This document shows, in pieces, positions 16,718 to 25,289 of a stretch of 54,574 bases of DNA. The position numbers and the translations under genes were made by a program. Source of the DNA: Syntrophaceae bacterium UBA1062 (GTDB lineage: Bacteria > Desulfobacterota > Desulfomonilia > UBA1062); NCBI GenBank assembly GCA_002316295.1, contig DCDF01000213.1, positions 1-54,574 of the forward strand, written 5' to 3'. The stretch's first letter is position 1; each line of letters begins with the position of its first letter. The notes beneath the pieces were generated by a model, which saw nothing but the letters and a program-made list of their open reading frames with translations, had not been told where the DNA came from and ran no database searches.

Positions 16718-17299
16718 CTATCTCTTCAAAAGCCCGTGCAAGATGATGTCGAGGCCCTGTTCGAACATCTTCTGGGTGGATTTGCCCTCGGATTTCACAT
16801 AGGTCTTGATGATGAACATGACATAAATCGAGTACAGGAGCTCGGTGAGGTGGTCGACATCCACCTCCCGGAATCTGCCTTCCTGAATGCCGCGGGTCAG
16901 AACGCTCCTGAGCATGTCCATAGAGGCGCGGTTGATCTCGGAGAACTGGTCCTCCCTGCTCGAAAGGGGGAAAATGGACGGATCGTTGATTAGGACGGTC
17001 CTTAACGATACATCCCGGGAAAGATAGGCGTAGCTCTTTCTGCCCATGGTGAGGAACTGATCGCACACGTCATCGATTTTCTCGATCGATCTCCCCACCA
17101 TCGCCTGCCAGCGGAGCAGCCCCTGGGCTACAGCCTTTTCATAGAGGTCCCGCTTGTCCTTCACGTACAGGTAGAGGTTTCCCTTGGTCATCCCCAGCTC
17201 GTCGGCAATGTCTTCGACCCGGGTTCTTCTGTACCCGTAACGGGCAAAGACCCTCAAGGCGGCTTCAAAAATTCTGGTAAGCTTTTCTTCCCGGTTCAT
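16718..17299 (-). CDS. TetR/AcrR-family transcriptional regulator
   Basis: 193 residues. The N-terminal helix-turn-helix is standard for TetR: IFEAALRVFARYGYRRTRVEDIADELGMTKGNLYLYVKDKRDLY. The ligand domain begins near residue 60 and is not similar to a regulator of known effector. The gene is divergent from the membrane protein gene at 17622 across a 322-bp gap holding the palindrome TGAACAAAATGTTCA just before a candidate promoter. By analogy with other TetR pairs, it probably represses that gene and perhaps itself. The start has only a weak ribosome site. Confidence 0.92.
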   Translation of the reverse strand: MNREEKLTRIFEAALRVFARYGYRRTRVEDIADELGMTKGNLYLYVKDKRDLYEKAVAQGLLRWQAMVGRSIEKIDDVCDQFLTMGRKSYAYLSRDVSLRTVLINDPSIFPLSSREDQFSEINRASMDMLRSVLTRGIQEGRFREVDVDHLTELLYSIYVMFIIKTYVKSEGKSTQKMFEQGLDIILHGLLKR

Positions 17300-17498
17300 C
17301 GAGCACCATGTTCGTGTATCCCTGATCTTGCATCTCGGGTATTCGATGTCAATAGCAATTCATCCTTGAGAGATTCTTCGGGAAATCGGATGTCCGCGGC
17401 ACAACCGTCATAACGTGCCGATTCATGCAGCATCCGTGAAGCAGGGGAGGTTTCCTGCTGCTCACCGGGCGGACGCGAAAGATGAAAACATGATGAAG

Positions 17499-17513
17499 TG
17501 AACAAAATGTTCA
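17499..17513. promoter_or_regulatory. Candidate TetR operator palindrome
   Basis: TGAACAAAATGTTCA is a 15-bp inverted repeat with six-base arms and a three-base centre. It ends eight bases before the -35 of the promoter for the membrane protein gene and lies between that gene and the divergent TetR gene. Its size and symmetry fit a TetR-family operator. Confidence 0.5.
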
Positions 17514-17521
17514 AATTTTCA

Positions 17522-17551
17522 TTGACTTGACCGCCTGCCGGATACTACGAT
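17522..17551 (+). promoter_or_regulatory. Candidate sigma-70 promoter for the membrane protein gene
   Basis: TTGACT (17522-17527) and TACGAT (17546-17551) are separated by 18 bp. The site is 71 bp before the ATG at 17622 and adjacent to the palindrome that may serve as operator. Confidence 0.5.
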
Positions 17552-17621
17552 TGCCTCAGAACAACAAGCGTTTTCATCTGTGGTGTAAAGGAACAGACAA
17601 TACAATAGCAGGAGGTGTTTT

Positions 17622-18254
17622 ATGACAGATTCGGCATCTCAGGCACTATCCATCCTGAGGGACACTTCGAACTTCGAGTGGTACGTCATCCCGTTCTTGC
17701 TTGTCGTCATCTACATCTATCACAACGAAATACGGCTCAAGAATTACAGCGCGGTCTTCGCCGGCCTCGCCCTGTGGGGTTGTGACTGGTTCAACGAGAT
17801 CTGGAACGCGCTGGTGTTCCATTTCACCCAGTACGCGCCTGTCTGGGGGACGCCGGGTGACAGCGCATATGTCATTCTCATCGGGCTGAATATCGAGATC
17901 TCCCTGATGTTTCTCCTGATGGGCGTCGCCTGCACCATCATTCTGCCCGAGGACCGGAGGATGAAGATCCTCGGGATCCCCAACCGGCTTTTTTTCGCCA
18001 TCATATTCACCACCCTGGCCGTGATCGTGGAGATCATCCTCAATGCCATAGGCGCGTTGACCTGGGAGTATTCCTGGTGGAGCGCGCGGTTCCCCTGGCT
18101 GCTGTGGATCTTTGGATACTTCTACTTCTTCGTGGTCGCCTATCTGGTCTACGACATGAGAACCATCCGGGCAAAGGCCATCACCGTGGGAGCGATTTTC
18201 GCCGTGGACATCGCGAGCCTCGTGATCTTCATGGGTGTGCTCGGCTGGATATAG
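17622..18254 (+). CDS. Multi-pass membrane protein of unknown function
   Basis: 210 residues with about six hydrophobic segments, for example YVIPFLLVVIYIYHN, LIGLNIEISLMFLLMG, LFFAIIFTTLAVIVEIIL and WLLWIFGYFYFFVVAYLVY. Charged or polar residues inside the membrane regions (CDWFNEIWNALVFHFTQ, and Glu in ISLMF and EIILNAIG) suggest a bound cofactor or transported ligand. I do not recognise the family. A good ribosome site (AGGAGGT) precedes the ATG. It is divergent from a TetR regulator, with an operator-like palindrome between them, and is followed by a strong hairpin at 18274. Confidence 0.8.
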   Translation: MTDSASQALSILRDTSNFEWYVIPFLLVVIYIYHNEIRLKNYSAVFAGLALWGCDWFNEIWNALVFHFTQYAPVWGTPGDSAYVILIGLNIEISLMFLLMGVACTIILPEDRRMKILGIPNRLFFAIIFTTLAVIVEIILNAIGALTWEYSWWSARFPWLLWIFGYFYFFVVAYLVYDMRTIRAKAITVGAIFAVDIASLVIFMGVLGWI

Positions 18255-18562
18255 CGCGTGAGACGATCGTGAGCAGGGCCGGGGGTTTCCCGGCCCTGTC
18301 TGTCCTGAACCCGCCTCGTCTCCGACTGGACTTTCTGGCACGGCGGACATTTTTTCACGGCCGTACCGGAAGAATTCTCCGGCCGCCTTCCATCGAGCCC
18401 CACCCCAGTTTTTCGGATATTGAATAACCGTGATCGACACTCCATATAACTATTAACAACACCGTTCTCCGCCCGGGATTGTCACAGGCGGAGGCATTGC
18501 CGCAGGGTTCGCTGAAACGGGCCCGCCCTGTGCCCCGACACGGAGAACAGGGAGGACGCCCC
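18255..18562. other. Intergenic region after the membrane protein gene
   Basis: 308 bp without a supported gene. The left end holds the hairpin at 18274-18298. TTGAAT (18420-18425) and TATAAC (18445-18450) could be a poorly spaced (19 bp) promoter for the repeat protein at 18563. Nothing else stands out. Confidence 0.5.
18274..18298 (+). terminator. Strong hairpin after the membrane protein gene
   Basis: CAGGGCCGGG and CCCGGCCCTG form a perfect ten-base-pair stem with a five-base loop, 19 bp after the stop codon at 18254. It is followed by TCTGTCCT rather than a clean T run, so termination may be partial. Confidence 0.6.
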
Positions 18563-19183
18563 ATGGAGAAGAAGATTGATACAGCGGATACGGACAGACT
18601 GAAGCAGGCCCTGCAACCCTACCTCCCCGGCAATATCATTACCGATATGTTCGAAGACAGGGTTCTCACCGACCTGTGGGATGTGCTGTACACCGCCGTG
18701 GAATATTATACCGGCGGTGAAAAAGATGCTCTGGAGGCCGTCAGGAAGGAAAAGGTCGAAAGCGTTGATCAGCTTCTCGACAGGCTCAGGTGGTGGGGCA
18801 AAAGCGCGGAAAGCCCGCTGGACATCGAAAGGATCAAGGAGCTGTTGGAGCCCTATCTGCCCGAAGACGTCATCGACGAGGCGCTTCTGGACGGAGAGAG
18901 CGGAGACCTGAAGGACCTCCTTACCATTGCCGTAGACTACTTTACCGACGGCGACAGGCGCGCCATGGACTCGATCAAGAGTGTCGAGATTTCCGGCGTG
19001 GATGACCTTCTGGACCAGATCAGGTGGTGGTACAATGCCACGGAATCTCCGGATGCATGGTACGACCCGGTGGAAGGGAAATGGTACAGCCCGGATGAGA
19101 ATTACGAGGAAGACTACGGCGACAGCGATTACGGCGGAGAAGACTTAAGCGTGAGAGACGAGGAAGAAGGGGAAGTGGAGTGA
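18563..19183 (+). CDS. Acidic protein of two tandem ~75-residue repeats, unknown family
   Basis: 206 residues. Two copies of one unit can be aligned by eye. Copy 1 runs from RLKQALQPYLPGNIITD to LLDRLRWWGKSAESP. Copy 2 runs from RIKELLEPYLPEDVIDE to LLDQIRWWYNATESP. Shared points are L-PYLP, A-(D/E)Y(F/Y)T-G(E/D), VDxLLDxxRWW and the ESP end. The tail after residue 160 is highly acidic with many Tyr, Asp and Glu. There is no signal peptide or membrane segment. The ATG at 18563 is set by GGGAGG seven bases before; the frame upstream is not coding-like. The function is unknown. Confidence 0.75.
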   Translation: MEKKIDTADTDRLKQALQPYLPGNIITDMFEDRVLTDLWDVLYTAVEYYTGGEKDALEAVRKEKVESVDQLLDRLRWWGKSAESPLDIERIKELLEPYLPEDVIDEALLDGESGDLKDLLTIAVDYFTDGDRRAMDSIKSVEISGVDDLLDQIRWWYNATESPDAWYDPVEGKWYSPDENYEEDYGDSDYGGEDLSVRDEEEGEVE

Positions 19184-19208
19184 GCGGCATGTCCTCTTGC
19201 CATGCCGC
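19184..19208 (+). terminator. Hairpin directly after the repeat-protein gene
   Basis: GCGGCATG (19184-19191) and CATGCCGC (19201-19208) form a perfect eight-base-pair stem that begins right after the TGA. No T run follows, so it may protect or weakly end the transcript. Confidence 0.45.
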
Positions 19209-19461
19209 AGGCACGTGCGCGGGGAGGGAATCCTGGCGGAGCGCAAAGAAGGACGAGCCCCTGAAGGCGGGGTCCGACCCTGCGTGGAGCCCGCTGCCTG
19301 CCGTTCCCGCCCCTGATCTCGATTGCTTCCGTGATCATCAGGATATTCGGGAAGGTGGAAAACCGACTCCTGAGAACCATGTGTTACCGTCCTTGCAACG
19401 GGAAAGGGGCCTCTCTCCTTCAGTGGGCCCGCATCGGCGGCCGTGCGGCCCGAATACAAAG
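19209..19461. other. Gap between the repeat protein and the tRNA cluster
   Basis: Open frames on both strands here lack ribosome sites and have low-complexity composition, so I see no gene. Together with the hairpins at each end, the gene-free stretch is about 320 bp. Confidence 0.5.
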
Positions 19462-19504
19462 AAGGAAGAGGGACCCGGCGTCATCTGCCGCGCCCCTCTT
19501 CCTT
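19455..19504 (-). terminator. Terminator of the tRNA transcript
   Basis: On the minus strand AAGGAAGAGGG and CCCTCTTCCTT (plus-strand 19494-19504 and 19462-19472) form a perfect 11-bp stem. CTTTGTATT follows. The stem begins right after the CCA end of tRNA-Lys, so it closes the five-tRNA transcript. Confidence 0.75.
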
Positions 19505-19580
19505 TGGTGGGCCATCCAGGGCTCGAACCTGGGACCTACTGATTAAGAGTCAGTTGCTCTACCTGTTGAGCTAATGGCCC
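19505..19580 (-). tRNA. tRNA-Lys (anticodon CTT)
   Basis: 76 bases including an encoded CCA. Acceptor GGGCCAT pairs with ATGGCCC. The anticodon loop CTCTTAA reads CTT (decodes AAG), and the T-arm has GGTTCGAGCC. Last of the five-tRNA group. Confidence 0.96.
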
Positions 19581-19591
19581 ATATGTTACGT

Positions 19592-19668
19592 TGGTACGCC
19601 CGGGGCGACTCGAACGCCCGACCTGCGGATTCGAAGTCCGACGCTCTATCCGACTGAGCTACGGGCGC
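19592..19668 (-). tRNA. tRNA-Arg (anticodon TCG)
   Basis: 77 bases with encoded CCA. Acceptor GCGCCCG pairs with CGGGCGT (G-T wobble at the first pair). The loop CTTCGAA gives anticodon TCG, which decodes CGA. Spaced 11 bp from tRNA-Lys. Confidence 0.95.
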
Positions 19669-19683
19669 CTATATCACAAAACG

Positions 19684-19760
19684 TGGGGTGAGTGAAGGGG
19701 ATCGAACCCTCGGCCACAGGAGCCACAATCCTGCGCTCTACCAACTGAGCTACACTCACC
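19684..19760 (-). tRNA. tRNA-His (anticodon GTG)
   Basis: 77 bases with encoded CCA. The loop TTGTGGC gives GTG. The acceptor has the extra eighth pair (G-1 with C73) that marks histidine tRNA and is recognised by its synthetase. Confidence 0.96.
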
Positions 19761-19772
19761 ATAAGCTCTAAG

Positions 19773-19846
<74 letters not shown>

Positions 19847-19858
19847 CCATCCAACCTG

Positions 19859-19939
<81 letters not shown>

Positions 19940-19948
19940 TAGTGGAGC

Positions 19949-19977
19949 CTTATAGCAGAGGGTATATGGCATGGCAA
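19949..19977 (-). promoter_or_regulatory. Promoter of the tRNA cluster
   Basis: On the minus strand TTGCCA, 17 bp, TATAAG. A GC-rich GGCTCC follows the -10, the kind of discriminator linked to stringent control of stable RNA. It lies directly before tRNA-Pro. Confidence 0.8.
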
Positions 19978-20148
19978 GCACTTTTTCTCCAGCTATTCAC
20001 GGCCTTAAGCCCCGGGATAAATTGACGATATGAGTGCTTTTTCGGCCGTACTTTCACGCCGTCAGCAATAAGGGGATACAAAGGAGCCGCATCCCTTTCG
20101 CAGTAGCTCCACTCTACCGATAATACGGTCCGCGCTGCCTTTTCAAGC

Positions 20149-20595
20149 TCAGGCATCGCGTTCAAGGATCATCCTGCAGACATTCTCCTCGGCTTCTTCC
20201 ATCTGTCGGGCCATGTCGTCCGGCACCCCTTCGTGATTGTACCCCACCAGGTGGCAGATACCGTGCACGAGAAGCTGCAGCATCCTCTCGTCAGGGTTCA
20301 TCCCGGAATCCTGCGCTTCCCTGGATGCCGTCTCGATGGATATCACCACGTCGCCGAGGTGCTCTCCCGCAGGTCCGTCGCCCTCCTGCTGGGGGAAGGA
20401 GATGACGTTCGTGGGCCTGTCCCGGTCCAGATACTTTCTGTTCAGATCCTGGATCTGCTCGTCGTTGACGATGACGACCGAGAGCTCCGCATCCTGCCTC
20501 CCGAGCAGCTCGAGTGCCTTGGACGCCCATTTCCCGAGCGGGATATCCTCGGTGGAGAAGCCGCTCTGCAGGTTCTGCACGTCAATGACTACCAT
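20149..20595 (-). CDS. ybeY: Endoribonuclease YbeY (rRNA maturation factor)
   Basis: 148 residues, normal for YbeY, a single-zinc RNase needed for 16S rRNA 3'-end maturation and ribosome quality control. The metal motif HGICHLVGYNHE supplies the three histidines. SVVIVNDEQIQDLNRKYLDRDRPTNVISFP is also typical. The ATG at 20595 overlaps the end of phoH by 14 bp (the frame continues upstream inside phoH without similarity). The phoH-ybeY order is common in bacteria and both proteins are linked to RNA metabolism. Confidence 0.95.
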   Translation of the reverse strand: MVVIDVQNLQSGFSTEDIPLGKWASKALELLGRQDAELSVVIVNDEQIQDLNRKYLDRDRPTNVISFPQQEGDGPAGEHLGDVVISIETASREAQDSGMNPDERMLQLLVHGICHLVGYNHEGVPDDMARQMEEAEENVCRMILERDA

Positions 20596-21538
20596 TGGGC
20601 GAGAACCTCTCGTAGGCCTTGATGATCTTCGCCACCACCTTGTGGCGCACCACGTCATCCTCGCTGAAGTAGGTGAAGCCGATCTCGTCGATGCCCTTGA
20701 GGATCTGGTCGGCCTCGATGAGCCCGGACTTCACCCCTGAAGGGAGGTCGATCTGGGTGATGTCGCCGGTGATGACCGCCTTGGAGTTGTAGCCGAGCCT
20801 GGTGAGAAACATCTTCATCTGCTCCGAGGTCGTGTTCTGGGCCTCGTCGAGAATGATGAACGCGTCGTTCAGGGTGCGGCCCCGCATGAAGGCCAGAGGT
20901 GCGACTTCGATCTGATCCCTGCTGATGAGCCTCAGCACGTGGTCGTGCTCGAGCATGTCATAGAGGGCATCGTACAGGGGTCTCAGATACGGGTTCACCT
21001 TTTCCAGGAGATCGCCCGGAAGAAACCCGAGCTTTTCTCCCGCCTCCACGGCGGGCCTGGTGAGAATGATCCGCTCCACCTTTTTCTTCAGGAGATGAGA
21101 TACACCCATGGCGAGGGCGAGATAAGTCTTCCCGGTGCCGGCGGGCCCGATGCCGAAGAGGACGTCTTTGACGCGCATGGCGTCGATGTAGCGCTTCTGC
21201 TGGAGGCTCTTGGGAACGATCACCTTCTTGGTAGAGGAGATGTAGATGCTGTCCTTGAAAACGTCCTCGAGGTTTACGTTGCGGTCTTTGGCGAGCATCC
21301 GGATTGCATACCACACATCGTCCGGGTAGAGGGGGAATCCGCCCTTGATGAGCTTGTACAGGTCTTTCAGGGCATGTTCTGCAAGCTCCACATCGAAGTC
21401 CTCACCGGTGAGCTCAATAGTGTTTCCCTTCAGCGAGCATTTGACTCCGATGGACTCTTCGACGATCTTCAGGTTCGAGCAGCTGTCGCCCGCGAGTTGG
21501 CGTAATACGTACGGATCGGGAAATTCAACGCTTGGCAT
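20582..21538 (-). CDS. ybeZ: PhoH-family ATPase (YbeZ)
   Basis: 318 residues. A PhoH-like P-loop ATPase: Walker A GPAGTGKT at 131-138, EAGEKLGFLPGDLLEKVNPYLRPLYDAL, and Walker B with DEAQNTT. The N-terminal 100 residues match the KH-like domain seen in YbeZ-type members (SNLKIVEESIGVKCSLKGN). PhoH proteins of this type work with YbeY, encoded directly downstream, in RNA processing. No clear ribosome site is visible before the ATG at 21538. The 213-bp gap upstream separates it from the haem operon. Confidence 0.95.
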   Translation of the reverse strand: MPSVEFPDPYVLRQLAGDSCSNLKIVEESIGVKCSLKGNTIELTGEDFDVELAEHALKDLYKLIKGGFPLYPDDVWYAIRMLAKDRNVNLEDVFKDSIYISSTKKVIVPKSLQQKRYIDAMRVKDVLFGIGPAGTGKTYLALAMGVSHLLKKKVERIILTRPAVEAGEKLGFLPGDLLEKVNPYLRPLYDALYDMLEHDHVLRLISRDQIEVAPLAFMRGRTLNDAFIILDEAQNTTSEQMKMFLTRLGYNSKAVITGDITQIDLPSGVKSGLIEADQILKGIDEIGFTYFSEDDVVRHKVVAKIIKAYERFSPNGSH

Positions 21539-21751
21539 GTAAGGTGGTTTGCCTCTTTATCATGGTCTCTTAAGAGTTCTGATATATCAAAAAACATGCG
21601 AACACAAGACCCTCTTCCTCCGGCACCGCCTGTAAGCACCCGGAACTCTTTTCGAAAAAACACAGGCGGAATCTGAAGGCTCCGCACGGCAGGGCGGGCC
21701 TTTTACGTTCAGACCGGCATCACGAGCTGGAGGCTGCCCGGGGCATGCCTT

Positions 21752-22924
21752 TCAGGAGATTTCCTCGTCAGTCAGGTAGCAGGCCGGGTCCTCCCCCCAG
21801 GGGTCTCCCGTCGCCGCCTCGGCCCGTGCGCGGAAGTTGCCGGCGCACACATCGAGCCATCTGCAGTCCCGGCACCGTCCCTGCATGTGCTCTTTTTTGG
21901 TTTTGAGCTTCATGAGGAATTCATTGGAGGGGTCTTCCCAGATTTCGGAAAAAGGCTTTTGCCTCACATTGCCCAGCACCCTGGTGCGCCAGAACTGGTC
22001 GGGATAGACCTCGCCGTCCCAGTTGACGCAGCCGATTCCCAGGCCGGAGGAGTTGCCGCCGTTCATCTTCAGCAGCTCGAGCACCTCGTCGGCCCGCGGA
22101 TGGCCCTGCCGTTTCATGCGCAAGTACACGTACGGGCCGTCCGCGTGGTTGTCAACGGTGAGCACCTCGACTTGTTGTCCGGCATCGATCATTTCCCTTG
22201 TCCTGTCCATGATGAGGTCCAGAGTGTCTCTGGTCTGTTCCCGGGAAAGGTCGTCCTCCATGAGCTCGATGGCCCTGCCGGTGTACACCAGATGGTAGAA
22301 GCAGATACGTGGGATCCCCTCGGTCTTCATGAGGTCGAGAATCCTGGGTATCTCATCGACGTTCCTGCGGTTCATGGTGAAGCGGAGGCCCACTTTGATC
22401 CCTTCGTGCATGGCGCGCTCGATGCCTTTCATGGCCTCTCTGAAGGCGCCCCTCACCCCGCGGAAGGTGTCGTTGATCTCCTGGAGCCCGTCCAGGCTCA
22501 CACCGATGTAGGAGAGGCCGTAGTCGGCGAGCTCCATCGCAAGATCCTGCGTGATGAGAGTCCCGTTGGTCGATATGACGGCGCGCATGTCTGATTTGAC
22601 AGCCGTTCTGATGAGCGCGGGCAGGTCCTTTCTGATGAGGGGCTCCCCGCCCGAGAAGAGGATGACCGGAGATCCGTATTCCCTCAGGTTTGCGATGAGC
22701 TCCATCCCCTCCTTCGTGGAAAGCTCGTTTCCGGCTTTTCCCGCGGCCGCGTAGCAGTGCACGCATTTGAGGTTGCAGGCGGACGTGATGTTCCATACCA
22801 CCACGGGTTTCTTGTCGGCGGAGAACTGAAGCAGATGGGACGGAAGGTCTTTCGATGATCTCCCGTACCTCAATGGGTCGGATGCCTCCACGGTCCCGCA
22901 GTAGAGCTTTGAGATACCGATCAC
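21752..22924 (-). CDS. ahbC: 12,18-didecarboxysiroheme deacetylase AhbC (radical SAM)
   Basis: 390 residues. The N-terminus MIGISKLYCGTVEASDPLRY is characteristic of AhbC. CNLKCVHC is the radical SAM cluster motif, and the C-terminal GCVNWDGEVYPDQFW and CRDCRWLDVC segments add further cysteines for auxiliary clusters. AhbC removes the two acetate side chains of didecarboxysiroheme to give Fe-coproporphyrin III in the siroheme-dependent haem route of sulfate reducers and archaea. It overlaps the cobA-hemD gene by four bases (ATGA). The related NirJ of haem d1 synthesis is the main alternative, less likely without other nir genes here. Confidence 0.9.
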   Translation of the reverse strand: MIGISKLYCGTVEASDPLRYGRSSKDLPSHLLQFSADKKPVVVWNITSACNLKCVHCYAAAGKAGNELSTKEGMELIANLREYGSPVILFSGGEPLIRKDLPALIRTAVKSDMRAVISTNGTLITQDLAMELADYGLSYIGVSLDGLQEINDTFRGVRGAFREAMKGIERAMHEGIKVGLRFTMNRRNVDEIPRILDLMKTEGIPRICFYHLVYTGRAIELMEDDLSREQTRDTLDLIMDRTREMIDAGQQVEVLTVDNHADGPYVYLRMKRQGHPRADEVLELLKMNGGNSSGLGIGCVNWDGEVYPDQFWRTRVLGNVRQKPFSEIWEDPSNEFLMKLKTKKEHMQGRCRDCRWLDVCAGNFRARAEAATGDPWGEDPACYLTDEEIS

Positions 22925-24402
22925 AGTCGTACTCCTTTCAATGCTTTGATGATGCCCTCGTCGGTGTATTCGTCCGCCACCACGCCCACAGGCAGGCCCA
23001 ATTTCTCCATGGCGTCGGCGGTCACCGGGCCGATGGCTGCGAGCAGCCTTTCCTTCAGCGGCCCAACATCGTCCCCTAAGAGCAGAAGGGCGTGCCGGAC
23101 CCCGGAGGGGCTGGTGAAGACCACCGTGTCGACCGTTGCCAGGGCGGAGAGAAAATCCTCTCTGGAGGCGTCATCAGGGAGCACGGTCTCATAGACAGGG
23201 ATTTCCTGAACAAGTGCGCCGCGCTCCTTCAGGGCGTCCACCAGATAGGTCCGCGCCCCTGCGGCCCGGGGCACGCACACGCTCTTTCCCACGAGATCCG
23301 TTTCTTTGAGCATCTCCATAATTCCCTCGGAGCGGAACTCCTCGGCCATACCGTCCGCTCGTATGCCGTAGGATCGAAGCATATTGCGGGTCTTGGGTCC
23401 GATGCAGTAGATTCCCTTGCCGGAAAACGCCCGTGCGTCCATATCCCGGGCGAACATCTTCTTCATGAAGATGGGCACTGCATTCTGCGAGGTGAAGATG
23501 AACAGGTCGAATGCCCGGATATCCGGCAGGTCGAAGGGGAGAGGAGAGATCTCCAGCAGGGGGTAGAGCACCACCCAGGCTCCGTATGAAGCAAACAGCG
23601 ATGCGGTCTCCAGCGCGAGATGCGCGGGTCTGGTCACGAGCACCGACCTGCCTGCCAGGGGCTTGGATTCATCCGAGTAAAGCTCTCGGCTGAGGCTTGC
23701 GACATTCCCCACCACGATGATGCACGGAGACCCGATGCCGTGATCGGCAGCGTCTCTGCCCAGATGCGCAAGTGTCGAGACGACATGGCGCTGCAGAGGG
23801 GTGGTCGCATCCTGCACCAGCGCGCAGGGCATATCCGGGCTCATTCCCTCCGCCATGAGCCTTTCGGCGATCTCAGCGATGCGGGAAGCTCCCATGAGGA
23901 ACACGATGGTGCCTTTCTCGGCCGCCAGATGCTTCCAGTCGAGGAAGCCGGATTCCTTGGACGGATCTTCGTGGGCCGTGACGAATGTGACCGACGAGGC
24001 ATACCCCCGGTGAGTGGGAGGGATGCCGGCGCTGACAGGCCCTGCGATGGCCGAGGTTATGCCCGGGATGATCTCGAAAGGTATCCCGTGCTTTTTCAGA
24101 TGCAGGGCCTCCTCTCCGCCTCGCCCGAATATGCACGGGTCGCCTCCCTTGAGTCTCCCGACTGTCTTGCCGAGCCGTGCAAGCTCGACCAGCAGCTCGT
24201 TGATACGCGGCTGCTCCATGTATTCCTTGCCGCCGCGCTTGCCGACATACATCTTTTCCGCACCCGGCCTCGCAAGGCTGAGAATCTCGACCGGGATGAG
24301 GTCGTCGTAGACGATGACGTCGCACTTCGGGATAGTGCGCATGGCCTTCACCGTGATGAGGCCGGGATCACCGGGTCCGGCGCCGATGAGAAAGACCTTC
24401 AT
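22921..24402 (-). CDS. cobA-hemD: Fused uroporphyrinogen-III C-methyltransferase / uroporphyrinogen-III synthase
   Basis: 493 residues. Residues 1 to about 245 are the SAM-dependent methyltransferase (GAGPGDPGLITVKA, KGGDPCIFGRGGEEA, PGITSAIAGPVSAGIP), which makes precorrin-2. The remainder is HemD (VLVTRPAHLALETASLF, FDLFIFTSQNAVPIF, TVVFTSPSGVRHAL), which closes the tetrapyrrole ring. Such fusions are known in clostridia and delta-group bacteria and pass uroporphyrinogen III straight to methylation. It overlaps hemC upstream and ahbC downstream by four bases each, so the three genes are surely co-transcribed. Confidence 0.95.
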   Translation of the reverse strand: MKVFLIGAGPGDPGLITVKAMRTIPKCDVIVYDDLIPVEILSLARPGAEKMYVGKRGGKEYMEQPRINELLVELARLGKTVGRLKGGDPCIFGRGGEEALHLKKHGIPFEIIPGITSAIAGPVSAGIPPTHRGYASSVTFVTAHEDPSKESGFLDWKHLAAEKGTIVFLMGASRIAEIAERLMAEGMSPDMPCALVQDATTPLQRHVVSTLAHLGRDAADHGIGSPCIIVVGNVASLSRELYSDESKPLAGRSVLVTRPAHLALETASLFASYGAWVVLYPLLEISPLPFDLPDIRAFDLFIFTSQNAVPIFMKKMFARDMDARAFSGKGIYCIGPKTRNMLRSYGIRADGMAEEFRSEGIMEMLKETDLVGKSVCVPRAAGARTYLVDALKERGALVQEIPVYETVLPDDASREDFLSALATVDTVVFTSPSGVRHALLLLGDDVGPLKERLLAAIGPVTADAMEKLGLPVGVVADEYTDEGIIKALKGVRL

Positions 24403-25289
24403 GGGTACTCCTCCGGATGAACTTTCTCTTTCAGGGCAAGGGCCAGTCTGCGACCTACGGCCGGGTCAGCGCCCTGCATACTCATTCTTTCGACGCGTGT
24501 CTCGTCGGGGCTTCCGAGCATTCCGACAATGGATATCTCTTCGCCGTCCCACACGGCGTATGCCCCTGCGGGGAGATTGCAGTCCTGCCCGAGCGCGGCG
24601 AGAAACTCCCGCTCGGCCTCCGCACAGATGCGCGACGGCCCGTGGTCGATCCGTCCGAGCAGATCCCCGACTTCGCGGTCGTCGCTCCTCGCCTCCACCG
24701 CGATGATGCCCTGGCCGGGAGAGGGCACCATGCTCCAGGCATCAAGGGCGACTCCTTCCTCCAGGCCCAGCCTCCTGACTCCGGCCGCAGCGAGGACCAC
24801 GGCGGACACCTCGGCCCCGATCTTCCCGAGCCGGGTGGGGACGTTCCCCCGGATGTCCACGATCACGAGATCGGGCCGATGGAGCCTGATCTGACATCGT
24901 CTGCGCATGCTTGATGTACCGATGCGCACGCCGGCGGGGAGATCTTCGAGGGTGTGCCGCCCCTTTGAGAACAGCATGTCGCGGGGATCGTCTCTTTCCA
25001 GGTATGCGCCGATGGAAAGCCCCTGGGGCACGACCGCCTGCATGTCCTTGAGGCTGTGCACCGCGCAGTCGATCTCGCCCTGAAGGAGCTTGCGCTCAAT
25101 CTCCTTGACGAACACACCCTTGCCTCCGATGGCATCGAGCGGGGCATCGGCGTGGATATCGCCGGTGGTCCGAATCGTATGCACTTTCGTCGTTATGCCC
25201 GGCTCGAAGCGGGCAAGCGCGCGACGCACCATTTCCGTCTGCTTGAGCGCAAGCGCGCTACCCCTTGTGCCGATCCTGATAGTCCTCAT
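24399..25289 (-). CDS. hemC: Hydroxymethylbilane synthase (porphobilinogen deaminase)
   Basis: 296 residues, near the usual 310. IGTRGSALALKQTEMV begins the protein. CAVHSLKDMQAVVPQGL carries the catalytic aspartate region, RIGTSSMRRRCQIRLHRPDL binds the growing chain, and the cysteine of GQDCNLPAGAYA would hold the dipyrromethane cofactor. It polymerises four porphobilinogens to hydroxymethylbilane. The start overlaps hemA by 32 bp and the end overlaps cobA-hemD by four bases. Confidence 0.96.
   Translation of the reverse strand: MRTIRIGTRGSALALKQTEMVRRALARFEPGITTKVHTIRTTGDIHADAPLDAIGGKGVFVKEIERKLLQGEIDCAVHSLKDMQAVVPQGLSIGAYLERDDPRDMLFSKGRHTLEDLPAGVRIGTSSMRRRCQIRLHRPDLVIVDIRGNVPTRLGKIGAEVSAVVLAAAGVRRLGLEEGVALDAWSMVPSPGQGIIAVEARSDDREVGDLLGRIDHGPSRICAEAEREFLAALGQDCNLPAGAYAVWDGEEISIVGMLGSPDETRVERMSMQGADPAVGRRLALALKEKVHPEEYP

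Larger units (their letters stand above)
17300..17621. other. Divergent intergenic region between the TetR gene and the membrane protein gene
   Basis: 322 bp without a gene. It holds the palindrome at 17499-17513 and a candidate promoter at 17522-17551 (listed separately). The left 180 bp show no open frame with a ribosome site and no obvious RNA. Confidence 0.6.

Noticed and set aside
19209..19461. Open frames on both strands between the repeat protein and the tRNA genes
   Set aside because: No ribosome sites, low-complexity translation and no domain pattern.
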